A stretch of DNA of 64,000 nucleotides. Origin: Cryptomeria japonica. Taxonomy: Eukaryota > Streptophyta > Pinopsida > Cupressales > Cupressaceae. Below, piece by piece: positions 34,527 to 45,113 of the stretch (its first letter is position 1; every line of letters begins with the position of its first letter). The stretch is from the NCBI RefSeq assembly GCF_030272615.1, contig NC_081412.1, positions 342,359,870 to 342,423,869 on the forward strand, in the 5' to 3' direction. The notes under the pieces are model-generated. The model did no database searches and had not been told where the DNA came from. It was given only the letters and a program-made list of their open reading frames with translations. The position numbers and the translations under genes were made by a program.

Positions 34527-35642
34527 TCATTGTGTTATCAAATGCCAGTTATGAACTTGATTGATCATGAACCAGATAAAGAGCAAGGTGTTTAGCTTGA
34601 TTTGAAGCAATGAAGTTGAACAGAGTTTGATTAAAGCGATACCGATCTCGAACTTGATTGAACTAGGAATGATAGAGAGAAAAGATATTGAACTTGAACT
34701 TGATTGATCAAGAAGCGGATCTTACTAATCTAGAACTTGATTGAACTAGACACAGCGAGTGAAGATAAAATTGATCTTGAACTTGATGGATCAAGACACA
34801 ATGAGCCAAGATAAACTGTCCAGCTTGATTTGATGCGATAAAACTAAACACCTTCTTAGATTGAGCGTGTGATTGAAGATACTCTTTAAACCCTTGATTG
34901 AGTTTAAACGAATAATCAGCTTGATGAAAAGTGATGAAACTGATTAACGTTAAGAGACTGATTCAGATGAAGACAAATATCAGCTTGATTTGAAGCGATG
35001 AAACTGATATGCCCCTAGCGATTGATTCGATTCAGATGATCGAGAGATCTCAACTTGATGTGAAACGATGAAGTTGAGATGCCCCTTAGCAATAATAATT
35101 TGATTTTCTTTAGTTGAAAAATATTTTTGCTCAACTTTGATGAAGATTTGAAAATTTTATCGACTTTGAAGATGTGAGGTCACGAGGTCATGAGTATGCC
35201 CCCTCAAGAATGAAATCGAAAGATAGCGAGGGTACATAATTTTAGGCAATTTTTGGCGATAATTATTTGAGCACAAATTGATTCAAAGGAATTATTGTAG
35301 ATTTAACATTGATTGATGCGAAATTGAGCACAAATTGATTCGTAGAATTGAATTAAGATTCAGTGTTGATTGATGGGTGCAAATTGAAGCGAGAATGAGC
35401 ATCTGATGAAAAAGCGCTAAGTAGTCCAAATTGTGAAATTGACTAGGAAAATGATCTCGTATTTTGATTTCAATCTTGAAAATGGAATCAAAACGAGAAA
35501 ATTAGCTAAGGGTACAATTTTCATGTCCATCAGAGCAAGTTGAAAAATTAGGGTTTTGGCTATATATGGGGTAAAAGTGTCATTTTCAATTTATTTTAAC
35601 CCTCCAAGCTTGAAAAATTCAAAAATCCTTCTGTGAAGAAAA
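34527..35642 (-). other. A' noncoding region left of the antisense gene
   Basis: It holds repeated TTGATTGATCAAGA and GATTTGAAGCGATGAAACTG units (34550-35080), each followed by a short spacer, and no coding frame. The GAGGGGGCATACTCATG motif (minus strand, about 35200) aligns with A near 15978. Confidence 0.55.
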
Positions 35643-37995
35643 ATGGTGGTTCCCATTCGTGAGCATCGATTCAAGCAACAAAGATGGCATAATCGACCTC
35701 AGGACTATGAGCCAGCGGTAAGTGATCGATCTTAAGCCTTTTATTCATTTCATTTTTGAATTTTTTTTGTTGATTTTTTCAATTTTTAGCACATTTAAAG
35801 TCAGCCATTCTTGTTTTGTCATGCGAGACAGGATCATGTCTCGTACGACAAACTGATGAAGTTTGTTTTGTCGTTTAAGCCTACTAGTTTTGTCATTCGA
35901 GGGCTACCCTTGTATCATACGACAATATTCAAAAGAGCCCCTTTTGTCGTCCTAGGTATAGTCTTGTATCGTATGGGAGTCTTTTGTCATACGAAGCCCA
36001 TTCGTGACTCGTATGAGTTTCTGCCCTTCTGTGTATTATCGTTTGGAAAATAGTGAGCATTTTTTAAGGTGCAAACTTGGAGTTTTGATTTTGCAATTGG
36101 CATAGTTGGATTTGCGTGATGTTTTACTTCTCTTATAAGCTCATTTGAAATAATTCCTAATTCTTCGTTGTTTGATTTTGCAGGTTCGATTGCCTCATAT
36201 TCTTTTCAGATGTGTCTATCCACCGATGATGACTTTAGTGCGGGAGTTGTCAGATGTTGACCAGGCACATATTGATTTGTACGGATTCACCCACCTTCTT
36301 GATTTACCTAATATCTATGTGAATCACGGTATGCTCACGATGCTTGTAGAGAGATTTCATTCTGAGCATAACACGTTCCATTTGCCAGTTGGGGAGATGA
36401 CCATCACTCCCGAGGATGTTTACAGGATTCTTCGTATCCCTTTTGTTGGGGGTAAGGTAGATTATGATGCAGTGCAACTTTCTGGATTACAGGTTGTCAG
36501 ACATGTTTTTAGGGATCCAGATATTTTGACTCATTCTATCAGTTGGGACGTGATGATAAGTAGGTATAGTAAGGATTTTCCACTTGCTTGCATCTTGGCA
36601 GGGTTTATCGGTTGCTTTCTTATGTCAGATAGGGGACAGCAGGGATTTTTGTGTGGATGGGGCAGGATGCTGGAGAGGCTTGTTGAGACCCCTCAAAGAT
36701 TAGGCTGGGGTTCTTATATATTAGCACACATGTATCACGAGATGCATGAGATTGTATTTAGGGAGGGGAAGAGTATGGCTGTAGGAGTTTTGATCTTACA
36801 GGTATGGGCTTGGGAGCACCTCCCAGTATGCAGGTCGATTGTAGATGATGGCAGAGATCCTGGTCAACCTATTGTATATAGATATTCAGGTTATATTACT
36901 CAGCCCCATCTGGGCAAGATAGATTTTAGGAGACGACACCTAGATGACTTGATAGCAGTTATATGGAGACCTTATAGGGGTTTAGAGCCGTGGGATGATT
37001 GGAGGGTTGTTCACAGGGATTTGTTCATGACTCGTCCACTCATCGATAGATCACAGATAGTAGTCGAGCGATTTGTTGTTTCTCGAGTGATGAGGTAGTA
37101 TGGTAGACCTCAGGGGATCTCGTAGGAGTACACTGCATGCGTGCATTATGCAGATGAGGAGAGGCAAGGATGGGCACCGAGATTATCTTATGCCTTGAGT
37201 ATGCAGGAGCTGACTGGATTACAGTGTCTCAGATGGGACTATATGGATGATGTTGCAGATGCGGGGGTCTTGCCCCAGTATAGTGATTGGTTCCAGCAGC
37301 ATCCATTCCTGAGATTTATGGATCCAGTTGAGCAGGTACCTCGCATAGAGGAGATAGAGGATGATGCCCCCATGTAAGGAAAGGGATAGAGATAGGGACA
37401 GAGAGTCGAGGCTCCAAGGTGGGCAGGTGGTGATCCTAGTACTAGCAGCAGTAAGGTACCAACTAGTGGTAGACAACAAAGAGGAGAGGGTGGATCCCTA
37501 GGTACGGTTGGAGTGAGACTTGGTGGAGTGAGAGTGCCAGAGGGGGGAGGAGAGGAGGAGAGAGCAGTGGAAAGATAGGTTTGGCAGAGGAGAGAGGAGC
37601 AGGGAGCTGACATGGCGCGGTTGATGAGAGTACGCCTAACGGGTTTGCAGTCACAACTGACAGTGGCACAGACTCAGCTAGCGGAGCAAGACCGATAGCT
37701 AGCAGAGCTTAGGACTGAGCGAGATCATCAGCTTGTGGAGCTCAGAGCAGAGCACAATTGTCAGGTCATGGTGATGAGGGCAGAGTGAGACGCTCTTCAA
37801 AAGGAGGTTTTGCACCAAACCAGTCGAAAAACTTATTATGTTGCAGCTTACAAAGTAACTATTCCTGTAGCGCAGCAGGTTGTACCCTACTCGTAGTACA
37901 TGGCATGATCAGAGGGAGCATGAGCACCTCATCGAGATCTTGGTCAGCAGGCTCCACCTCCTCCACCAGGTGATGAGGGAGAGGCCGAGAGCTAG
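35643..37995 (+). pseudogene. Antisense plant mobile domain gene with an intron
   Basis: The gene runs opposite to A'. Exon 1 (35643-35717) is 25 codons from an ATG (MVVPIREHRFKQQRWH...). The intron 35718-36183 has consensus ends (GCG/GTAAGT and TTTTGCAG/G) and keeps phase 0. Exon 2 carries the plant mobile domain found in MAIN/MAIL-type proteins: LYGFTHLLDLPNI, HNTFHLPVGEMTITPEDVYR, ILRIPFVGG, SWDVMISRYSKD, ILAGFIGCFLM, VLILQVWAWEHLP. The domain is open up to TAG at 37096. The same frame then continues, with single stops (37096, 37123, 37375 and later), through LSYALSMQELTGLQCLRWDY to a Gly/Ser-rich linker and a coiled coil (AQTQLAEQDR, LAELRTERDHQLVELRAEHN), ending at 37993-37995. Antisense extra ORFs between pol and 3' LTR are known in the Tat lineage. 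Confidence 0.8.
35811..36010 (+). repeat. GTCGTACGA-type motif cluster in the intron of the antisense gene
   Basis: Imperfect repeats of TTTTGTCATGCGA, TCTCGTACGACA, TTTTGTCGT, ATCATACGACA and CGTATGAG occur here. Related CGTATGAG and CCGTACGACATATGAG lie at 63948-63987, in the 5' leader or LTR side of A'. Confidence 0.5.
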
Positions 37996-39611
37996 ATATT
38001 ATTTTTGTAGTTCTGAGATTTTTTGTAGACACACCCATTTTTTGTAGCCTATACGATTCTTGCTCTGATGGGACTTTGTAGATGTCAGTTGACATCATTT
38101 TGTACTCTGAGACTTTATACGATATATATATACGAGATCTGATTTGACTTCATTGTACTTGTGTTGATTCATTTTTGAGATGCTTTCTATATGCTTTATT
38201 CTATATGTATGCATTTCTTATTTAGCATGGATGTATGTAATGCAGATGATTATGAATGTTTGTTTTTGTTTCTTTCCATATGCAAATAAATGATGAAAAT
38301 GAGTAATGAGTAAAGAAAATATATATTGTTTTCTTTCTTTTTATGCAATAAGATGAATGCAAATGAGTGATAATGAAATGTATGAATCTATATAATATGC
38401 TTATGTATGCAGCTAACATCAAAATACACAAGTACTCGATTAGAGAATTGATGAAAAAGAGACCACTTAGCTAAGAAATGATGATGCATCCAACTCTCAT
38501 TTAGAATATAAAGAGATTATTACCATACCGAAATCACTCTAAATTCACAAAATACATAATGAAATGCAAAATGAGATGCAAAATGAAATGCAACCTAAAC
38601 CTAGTCACTAGATTTAAAATGCTTAAGTTTCATCACTGAGCATAATAAACATAACAGGAAGATTAGAGTTCCTTTCTTTTCATGTGCAATATTAAATATC
38701 TTGTCTGCAATGACCCTTTTTTCGTTCATATCCTTGGATAGATTACGCAGGGACCTGTATTGCATGATAAAGAAATTCGCTCAAAACAAACAAAGAAATG
38801 ATGGGAACCTCCCTATAGCATTCAAGTAAGCGGAGTCGAGGTATGTGTGGTGATTCCACTTTGATGTGAAGGCTCTTATCATAGACACCCAGCTTATTAG
38901 ATGTTTCCAGATCATCAGAATAATTCCTGCAAGCAGAAAACAAAGTAAATATTATGCCCCCAATCCTTGCTCCTCTTAGTCAAGATAGACTTCCTCAATC
39001 TACTCAGAGGGGTAATAATCGAAAATCAATATAAAAGACAGCATACAAAGTAAATTTTCATTCATATCTCAAACTGTTTAGTGACTATTTTCCGTAATGT
39101 TGTTTTGCTTGTGTACTCAGTGATAATACTCTTCGGTAGTTAGGAGACAGGTGACTGACTCAGAGTGGACGACCAGGTTTCACTGACAGAAAGATGACTT
39201 GGTTGATACTGCTTAGGACATGTAATGTGCTCTGTCGATTAACCTAAGACTAGGACATTGATCAATTTCAAGCCATGAGGGTTCCAACAAACCAGGATGT
39301 CACAAAAGTGACTGAAATATATGTACAAGCGATAATAAAGATACATGAAAGCGGGAAATGCCAACATTGCATTCATAGATGGAGCGTTGAGTACAAGAGG
39401 CACTTGTTTGCCAAGTTTTCACCTACTTGGTAGAGATTCATCATTTTTTTTTTACCAAGGTGCATGTTTACCAGGTTTTCACCAGGGCATTTTTTTTTTT
39501 TTTTTTTTCAGGACTTTTTATGATTTTTTTTTTTTGATTGATTTTTTTTATGATTGATTTTTTATTTTTTTGGGTATTTTTTAGCTGTACAGATTGTTGG
39601 AGTAGAGAATG
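37996..39611 (-). other. A' noncoding region between integrase and antisense gene
   Basis: No gene. It contains AAATGAAATGCAA-type short repeats near 38560-38600 that align with TTTGCATTTGCATTT in A (15350), and two GGTGAAAACCTGG-type motifs near the poly-A/T tract (39390-39490). Confidence 0.55.
39486..39572. repeat. Poly-T/A tract at the integrase end of A'
   Basis: Runs of T (A on the coding strand) broken by TGATTGATT units. It occupies the same place as the A-rich tandem repeat of A (14283-14507), probably a degenerated or contracted version. Confidence 0.65.
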
Positions 39612-40770
39612 CTAAGTGAAGAATTTCTTCAAATGGATGGTGTTAATCAGTTCATAGAGTTTTTCTCCTTCCGATGTTGATAGTTGATAGGCACTAGAGC
39701 CAAATACTGTAGTAACGATGTAGGGACCCAGCCAGTTGGGTTCAAACTTCCCTTTGTTGTCTCGAAACTGTTGATTTTTAGGATTTTCTCTCAAAACTAG
39801 GTCACCAACCTAAAATTCTCTTTGTCGAACCTTCTTGTTATATCCTCTAGAAATTCTCTTTTGATACACTCTGAGATGATCGAATGCCACATGTCGTCGT
39901 TCATCCAGCAATTCGAGTTCTTGCAATCTAGATATCCTATAGTCTTCATCAATAACAAGACCTTGCAAAGAAACTCTTAGAGATGGTATTTCTACTTCAA
40001 TGGGTAATACTGCTTCAAAGCCATACACCAAAGAGAAAGGTGTAGCCCCAGTAGGTGTTTTGATACTTGTTTTGTAAGCCCATAATGCAGAATTGAGTTG
40101 CAAATGCCAATCCTTCCTAGATTTGTTTATTGTTTTGTGTAAGATAGTCAACAGGTTTTTGTTGGATACCTCATCTTGTCCATTACCTTGAGGGTAATAT
40201 ACACATGACCAGTGTTGTTTAATTTTGAATCTCACAGAGCTCATCCAGATCTTTATTCTTGAATTGTCCTCCATTGTCAGTCATGATGGACGAAGGTATC
40301 TCATACCTGTAAATGATATGGTTTAGGATGAACAAGGCTACTTGTTTACCAGTTTCTTTGAAGAGAGGAACCGCTTCTACCCACTTAGTGAAGTACTCAG
40401 TGGCAGTTATAATAAACTTGTGTCTGTTGGATGATGCAGGATAGATCTGACCAATGAGATCAAAGGCCCATTGTTGGAAAGACCAATGTGTGATGAAGGG
40501 TATGAGATCCCTTGCTGGAGCATGTATGTGATTTCCATGTAGCTGACATTTCTCACTAGTTTTAGAAAACTTTATAGCATCCTTCTCCATGTCTGGCTAG
40601 TAGTAGCCAGCCCTTAGTAGTTTATGTGCTAAAGTAAGACCATTCGAATGAGATCCACAAATACCTTCATGGACTTTCGATAATGCACATTTAGACTCTT
40701 CAATTTCTAGACACCTAAGCAATGTACCGTCCAAACTTTGCCTAAATAAATTGTTAGCAATGATGACATA
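39612..40770 (-). pseudogene. A' integrase
   Basis: The zinc-finger region reads VHEGICGSHSNG and, further on, SEKCQLH with the first Cys of the pair replaced. The core has FDLIGQI (Asp at 40461-40459), TDNGGQFKN (Asp at 40278-40276) and QGNGQDEVSNKN (Glu at 40172-40170). The C-terminal part has LWAYKTS, TPFSLVYGFEAVLPIEVEIP, FEPNWLGPYIV and KKFF before the stop at 39612. A frameshift lies around 40220-40270 and another near 39800. The catalytic residues are all present. Confidence 0.85.
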
Positions 40771-40959
40771 TCATGAACCGTTTAGAGTTAGGTTCCTTTT
40801 CTCATTACGGGTAAGATTTTCTAGGATAATTTGGTCACGCAGATAAGAGTAAATGTGGTTATATCGAGATGAGTCATGTCCAATAATAGAACAGACTATC
40901 TGGGACTCGGGACAATCATATGCAAGGTAATGTAACTCTTCCACTAGGAATTCAAAGCA

Positions 40960-41365
40960 AAAATTAGATTCTTGTAACTCAGGTATAGATGCCAAGGTAG
41001 CCATAGCATCTGTTGCTCTGTTTGCTAATCTGGGAATCTACTGGAATGATACAAAAGTAAAATACTTCTTGAGATCATCAACCATTCTCTTATAAGGCAT
41101 CAGTTTCTCATCTTGAGTCTAATATGTATCATTGACTTGATTGATAATTAGTTGAGAATCTCCATAGATATGTAGCTCTAGAACCTTCCATTCAATAGCT
41201 AGCTTGATCTTGTTTACCCAAACTTCATACTATGCAATATTGTTTGTACAAGGGAATAGAATCTTGTAAGCCTTCGAGATTGAATATTTCTGAGGAGTGA
41301 TAAATAGTATTCCAACACCAAAACCATTTTGGGTAAAAGATCCATCAAAGAACATCTTCCAGGAT
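40960..41365 (-). pseudogene. A' second RNase H domain, between RNase H and integrase
   Basis: WKMFFDGSFTQNGFGVGILF is the first strand with its Asp (near 41347). LHIYGDSQLIINQVND and the later ATDAMATLAS complete the fold. The order RT, RNase H, second RNase H, integrase is the classical Tat/Ogre arrangement and differs from element B, where the extra domain precedes RT. Confidence 0.75.
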
Positions 41366-41439
41366 TGTTGAGTAAGGTGCATTATTGATTCATCTAGAAA
41401 CTCTATATGCAGTGGTTGAGTGTCTTCAAGTGGAGCTTC

Positions 41440-42899
41440 AGTGAGTTGATCTGCAATTACCTGTCCTTTGATGGCTTTGTGTTCCACATATTCAATATCA
41501 AACTCTGTAAGAACCATGACCCATTTTGCCAATCTTCCAGTGAGTGTTGCTTTGTTGAGAAGATACTTGAGTGGATCAATCTTAGCTACTAGCTTGATGG
41601 AATGTGCCAACATGTAGTGTCTCAATTTTTGTGATGCAAAGACTAATGCCAAGCATACTTTTTCTATTATAGTGTAGTTCATTTCATAAGACATCAATGT
41701 TCTGCTGATGTAATATATAGCTCTCTCTTTTTTATTTTCATCCTTTTGTGCTAGAAGTGCCCCCAATGATGAATCAGTGGCTGATATGTATAAGATCAAT
41801 GGTTTTCCTAAATTGGTGGCATCAGTATTGGTGGATTGGACAAGTACTCTTTGATCTGTTGAAGGTGTTGTTCACATTCTTGATCCTAGTTTTATATTAC
41901 TCATTTCTTTAATACTTTTGTGAAAGGTTGAGCTTTGTTTGTCAGCTGAGAAATGAAGTGTCTGATTGATTGGAGACATCCCTGTAAACTTTTCATTTGA
42001 CTGATGTTCTTCAGAGGTGGCATTTCCATTATAGCCTGGACCTTCTCAGGATCAACCTCGATTCCCTTCTTTGAAATGATGTAGCCAAGTAGTTTACCAA
42101 ATGTTACTCTGAATGCGCACTTTTTTGGATTTAGCCAGAGTTTGAATATTTCCATTCTATCTAGTATAGGGCCTAGCTCTTGAATATGCGTGGATCTCTT
42201 CATAGTCTTTACTAAAGTGTCATCAACATAATCTTCCATATTCTTATGCATCATGTCATGAAAGATAGTAGTTACCGCTCTTTAATAAGTTGCTCCTACG
42301 TTCTTCAGCCCAAATGGCATGACATTCCAGCAAAAGGTTTCCCATGCATAGGTGAAAGTTGTCTTTTCTTGATCTCCAAGGGATATTTTGATTTGATTAT
42401 AGCCGGAGAATCCATCCATTAGTGAGTACATCTCATATCCGACAGTCATGTCGACTATCATATCAATGTTTGGTAATGGAAAGTCAGCCTTCAGACAAGC
42501 TTTGTTGAGATCTCTGAAGTCTATGCAAACCCTAATTGATTTGTCTGCCTTTGACATAGGTACTATGTTTGAAATCCATTTTGCATATTCTATAGCTCTG
42601 ATAAATCCAACTTTTAGCAGTTTTTCTAACTTAGATTTGACTAGTAGTGCCACGTGAGGGTGCATCTTATGGAGTTTTTGCTTGACTGGTTTAACTCCTG
42701 GTGTGATAGAAAGATGATGCATGATAAGATCAGGATCCAGGCCTGGCATATCAGAGTACGTCCATGCCAAATTGATCTTCTTTTCTGAAAAGAGATGAGT
42801 GAAATCTTTCAATTCTTCTACTGATAGTGATTGAGCTACATGAATGATGTGTGGTGTCTCTTGACTCCCTATGTTCACTGGATGAGTTGGCTTGATCAA
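41440..42899 (-). pseudogene. A' reverse transcriptase and RNase H
   Basis: RT motifs: MPGLDPDLIMHHL, KQKLHKMHP, WISNIVPMSKADKS, VCIDFRDLNKA, YSLMDGFSGYNQI, VMPFGLKN, then after a stop near 42282 YVDDTL (42230-42219), NPKKCAFRV, LLGYIISKKGIEVDPEKV. RNase H: LYISATDSSLGALLAQ, YYISRTLMSYEMNYT, KLRHYMLAH. It is better preserved than the copy in A. A TAA-type break and a frameshift separate RT and RNase H near 41800-41900. Confidence 0.85.
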
Positions 42900-44134
42900 T
42901 ATAGAAGACCTTTCCTCGAAGTGACTTGGTAGTATATACGGTATCTCACCTTTAGGTACCTCAGAGAGGTTTTCACCTTTAGGTACATCCTTTATTTTTT
43001 CTTTTTTAGATTCTTATACCGCCACAATGTGGTTTTCGCCATCAGATATTTTATTTTTATTTTTCTAATTTTTGCGACTAAGATACTTGATATCTCTTTC
43101 AGCCATGTTTTCACTTTGTTCATTGGCGGAAGAGTACATGGGTTCAGCTGCGTTTAGGTAATAAGCTAATGTGTAGTCATTGGCAAAAGTAGGTACGTTC
43201 ATGGATTGGTCATGTAGACTACAGTCAATTAATTCAAGATGTACCAAGGATAGAGTGCGAAAAGGTTCGAGGGAGTTCACAGTATTGTCATCACAACTGC
43301 AGATCGAAAAGTTGAGTTCCAGAAGGATACCTTGTGTAAATGTATTGAGACAAGGAAAAGTCAGAACATGATTATTAAAGTGAACGTTAATATTTAGTTG
43401 ACCTAATCCAATAGACCTACTTGTAGCATCGTTCTCTATGCCAAGCTAAACTTCATATTGAGGTTCGATAGTAACAAGATCAATAGACAGATTCTTGCCA
43501 TTTATATTAGAGGATTCATAATTTAATGCTGAGTAGATATTGTCAAGAATAGGACTATTGTCAGATTCCTCAGAGTCATTGGATGAAGTTTTTGAGTCTT
43601 CTTCATGTGATTGAGTGAATGTATGTATGGTATCAACACCAACATCTTTAATGTTTCAAGTTCTTTCAAGATTTGTCTCATTTAGCATTTGTATCTGACA
43701 CACCTGTTGACATGATCTTGATGGTTCTGTGACTTCCTGTCGTCTACTCCATTCATCTTCCTCTGGACTGATGACTGGTTCTGCTTCTATAGCTTCCAAT
43801 TCTTCTTGTGTAAACCCATACTTGATTTGTTCTATTTTATTAGAGGGGTATATAATAGATGAAAAACTTTCTGGTATTCTTCCTTCCTCCAGCCCTTGTT
43901 TATAGTTTTCTTATCTTCTTAGTCTAATTTCTTGTATCTCATTTTATAGCTTTAAGCACATCAGCTCTTGAGTATCATCTATGATATCACTAGACTCTTC
44001 TGGAGTTTCTGTACTGGATGTATCTGAGAGGTGGTCTAGACCCCATTCATACTTGTTTGAGTCAATCTCTGAATCGTCTACCTACTGCCTACTAGTGTAT
44101 GTGACTGGAACTTTCAGTGGTGCAAACAATTCTC
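42900..44134 (-). other. A' linker between G-patch and RT
   Basis: Hydrophilic, acidic, stop-riddled coding remnant (SESEED-like stretches, e.g. around 43560-43620). No domain recognised. It corresponds to 1561-2576 of A. B2 is inserted at its right edge. Confidence 0.5.
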
Positions 44135-44139
44135 TGATT
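44135..44139. repeat. Left target duplication of B2
   Basis: TGATT directly before the 5' LTR. The same five bases follow the 3' LTR at 60191-60195. Confidence 0.85.
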
Positions 44140-44294
44140 TGTTACTGTGTCATTTGTTCCTCATGATAAGAGCGAGTCATCCTATAAAATTTCCATTCAA
44201 AGTCCTAATCTTTCTTGTGATACCTCGGTTCAAGTCCTTAGTACGTCTGTAAATCCTTTTTCAATCACAAATGTCAAGTTTAGGTAATTCGTTG

Positions 44295-44640
44295 AACTCT
44301 GTGAACACGTTGAACCATCTTGAGCTGGGTTCAACAGGTTCATTTAGGTTCCATAGGTTCCTAGGTGTTTAGAGAGGTTTTTCATACTAATATTTTCTCT
44401 AAGTGTCTTGCAGCGGCTCTCTAAAAGTTTCTTGTTTGGTGATATGTTACTTTATTTCTCTTCGGGTTTTGAACTCATTGAACCAAGTTCAAGAGGTTCA
44501 AACATGTTCAACATGTTCAATATAGCACAAATGGTCAGCAGCATGGTATAATTAATTTTCTCTACTAGATTTTCTTTGAGCACGGTGTACATCTTGAACT
44601 ACTTGAACCCCCATGAAGTCTGTTCAGGATGTTCATATGT
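44295..44640 (+). promoter_or_regulatory. GTTCAA/TTGAAC cluster in B2 5' LTR
   Basis: I count eleven hexamers of the two orientations, including GTTCAACATGTTCAA. The cluster lies about 270-610 bp upstream of the TATA box. Confidence 0.45.
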
Positions 44641-44795
44641 GTACGAAGTTGGTGGACCCCACGGATTTTAATGATTTGATTTTGTATTCATTACCAAATA
44701 TGTGGAAGCTGAACCATGTTTTAAGTGACGTCGATTCCTGGCTTTTCGAAGTAAGCAATCATTTCGGGAACTGGCAGTTACTTCAAAAGTGCTGC

Positions 44796-44812
44796 CATGC
44801 ATTCAATGCATG
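44796..44812. promoter_or_regulatory. RY palindrome in B2 5' LTR
   Basis: CATGCATTCAATGCATG, identical to the B1 and 3' LTR copies, about 95 bp upstream of the TATA box. Confidence 0.5.
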
Positions 44813-44906
44813 TGTGCGATGTCCAATCTACAAACTCAACACACTCAGACTGAAAATTGGAATTATTGCATTCAATTTTTCCGTATCATTGCCTTCACTA
44901 ATAAGG

Positions 44907-44912
44907 TATAAA
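44907..44912 (+). promoter_or_regulatory. Possible TATA box of B2 5' LTR
   Basis: TATAAA in GGTATAAAGG, about 205 bp before the ATG of the LTR open frame. The B1 and 3' LTR copies have degraded versions (TATGAA). A start of transcription near 44940 would fit the leader intron at 45017. Confidence 0.35.
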
Positions 44913-45016
44913 GGAGTATTAGTGCTCTACATTTGTTCCTCACTGCTGCATTTTTGTTTTTCCTGGATAGGAGTCTTGTTTGCTGCTAGTCATCGTCTAG
45001 TTGTTCAACTAAGAAG

Positions 45017-45096
45017 GTGAGTCCTTTTCTTGTTCTCTCCAGTGTTTTTTGCTTGCATTTTCTCTCTTATAGAAAGTTTTGCTGCAACCGGTTTAG
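45017..45096 (+). other. Candidate leader intron of the LTR open frame
   Basis: Donor AAG/GTGAGTCC at 45017, conserved as AAG/GTGAGTC in B1 (4197) and in the 3' LTR (about 56093). The pyrimidine-rich stretch and GTTTAG acceptor (45091-45096) are also conserved. About 80 bp, a plausible size for a short plant intron. Splicing would place the ATG at 45114 just downstream. Confidence 0.4.
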
Positions 45097-45113
45097 GCTT
45101 ATTGTTATAAATT

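Noticed and set aside
32996-34540. Target duplication for LTR E
   Set aside because: I tested several possible ends (GATGT or GGAGA on the left; TCATT or AATGC on the right) and none match, so no duplication is claimed.
37219-37669. Three minus-strand frames with Ser/Pro/Leu-rich products
   Set aside because: Shadows of the Gly/Arg/Glu-rich linker of the antisense PMD gene, with low-complexity products.
39345-39557. 70-codon frame over the poly-T tract
   Set aside because: Phe-rich product of a homopolymer run; antisense to the 3' noncoding region of A'.
44613-45020. 135-codon frame upstream of the LTR gene (also 55689-56096)
   Set aside because: It is open in both B2 LTRs, but these are copies of one template. 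The B1 sequence at the same place does not keep the frame, and the frame runs through the promoter-like region into the splice donor.
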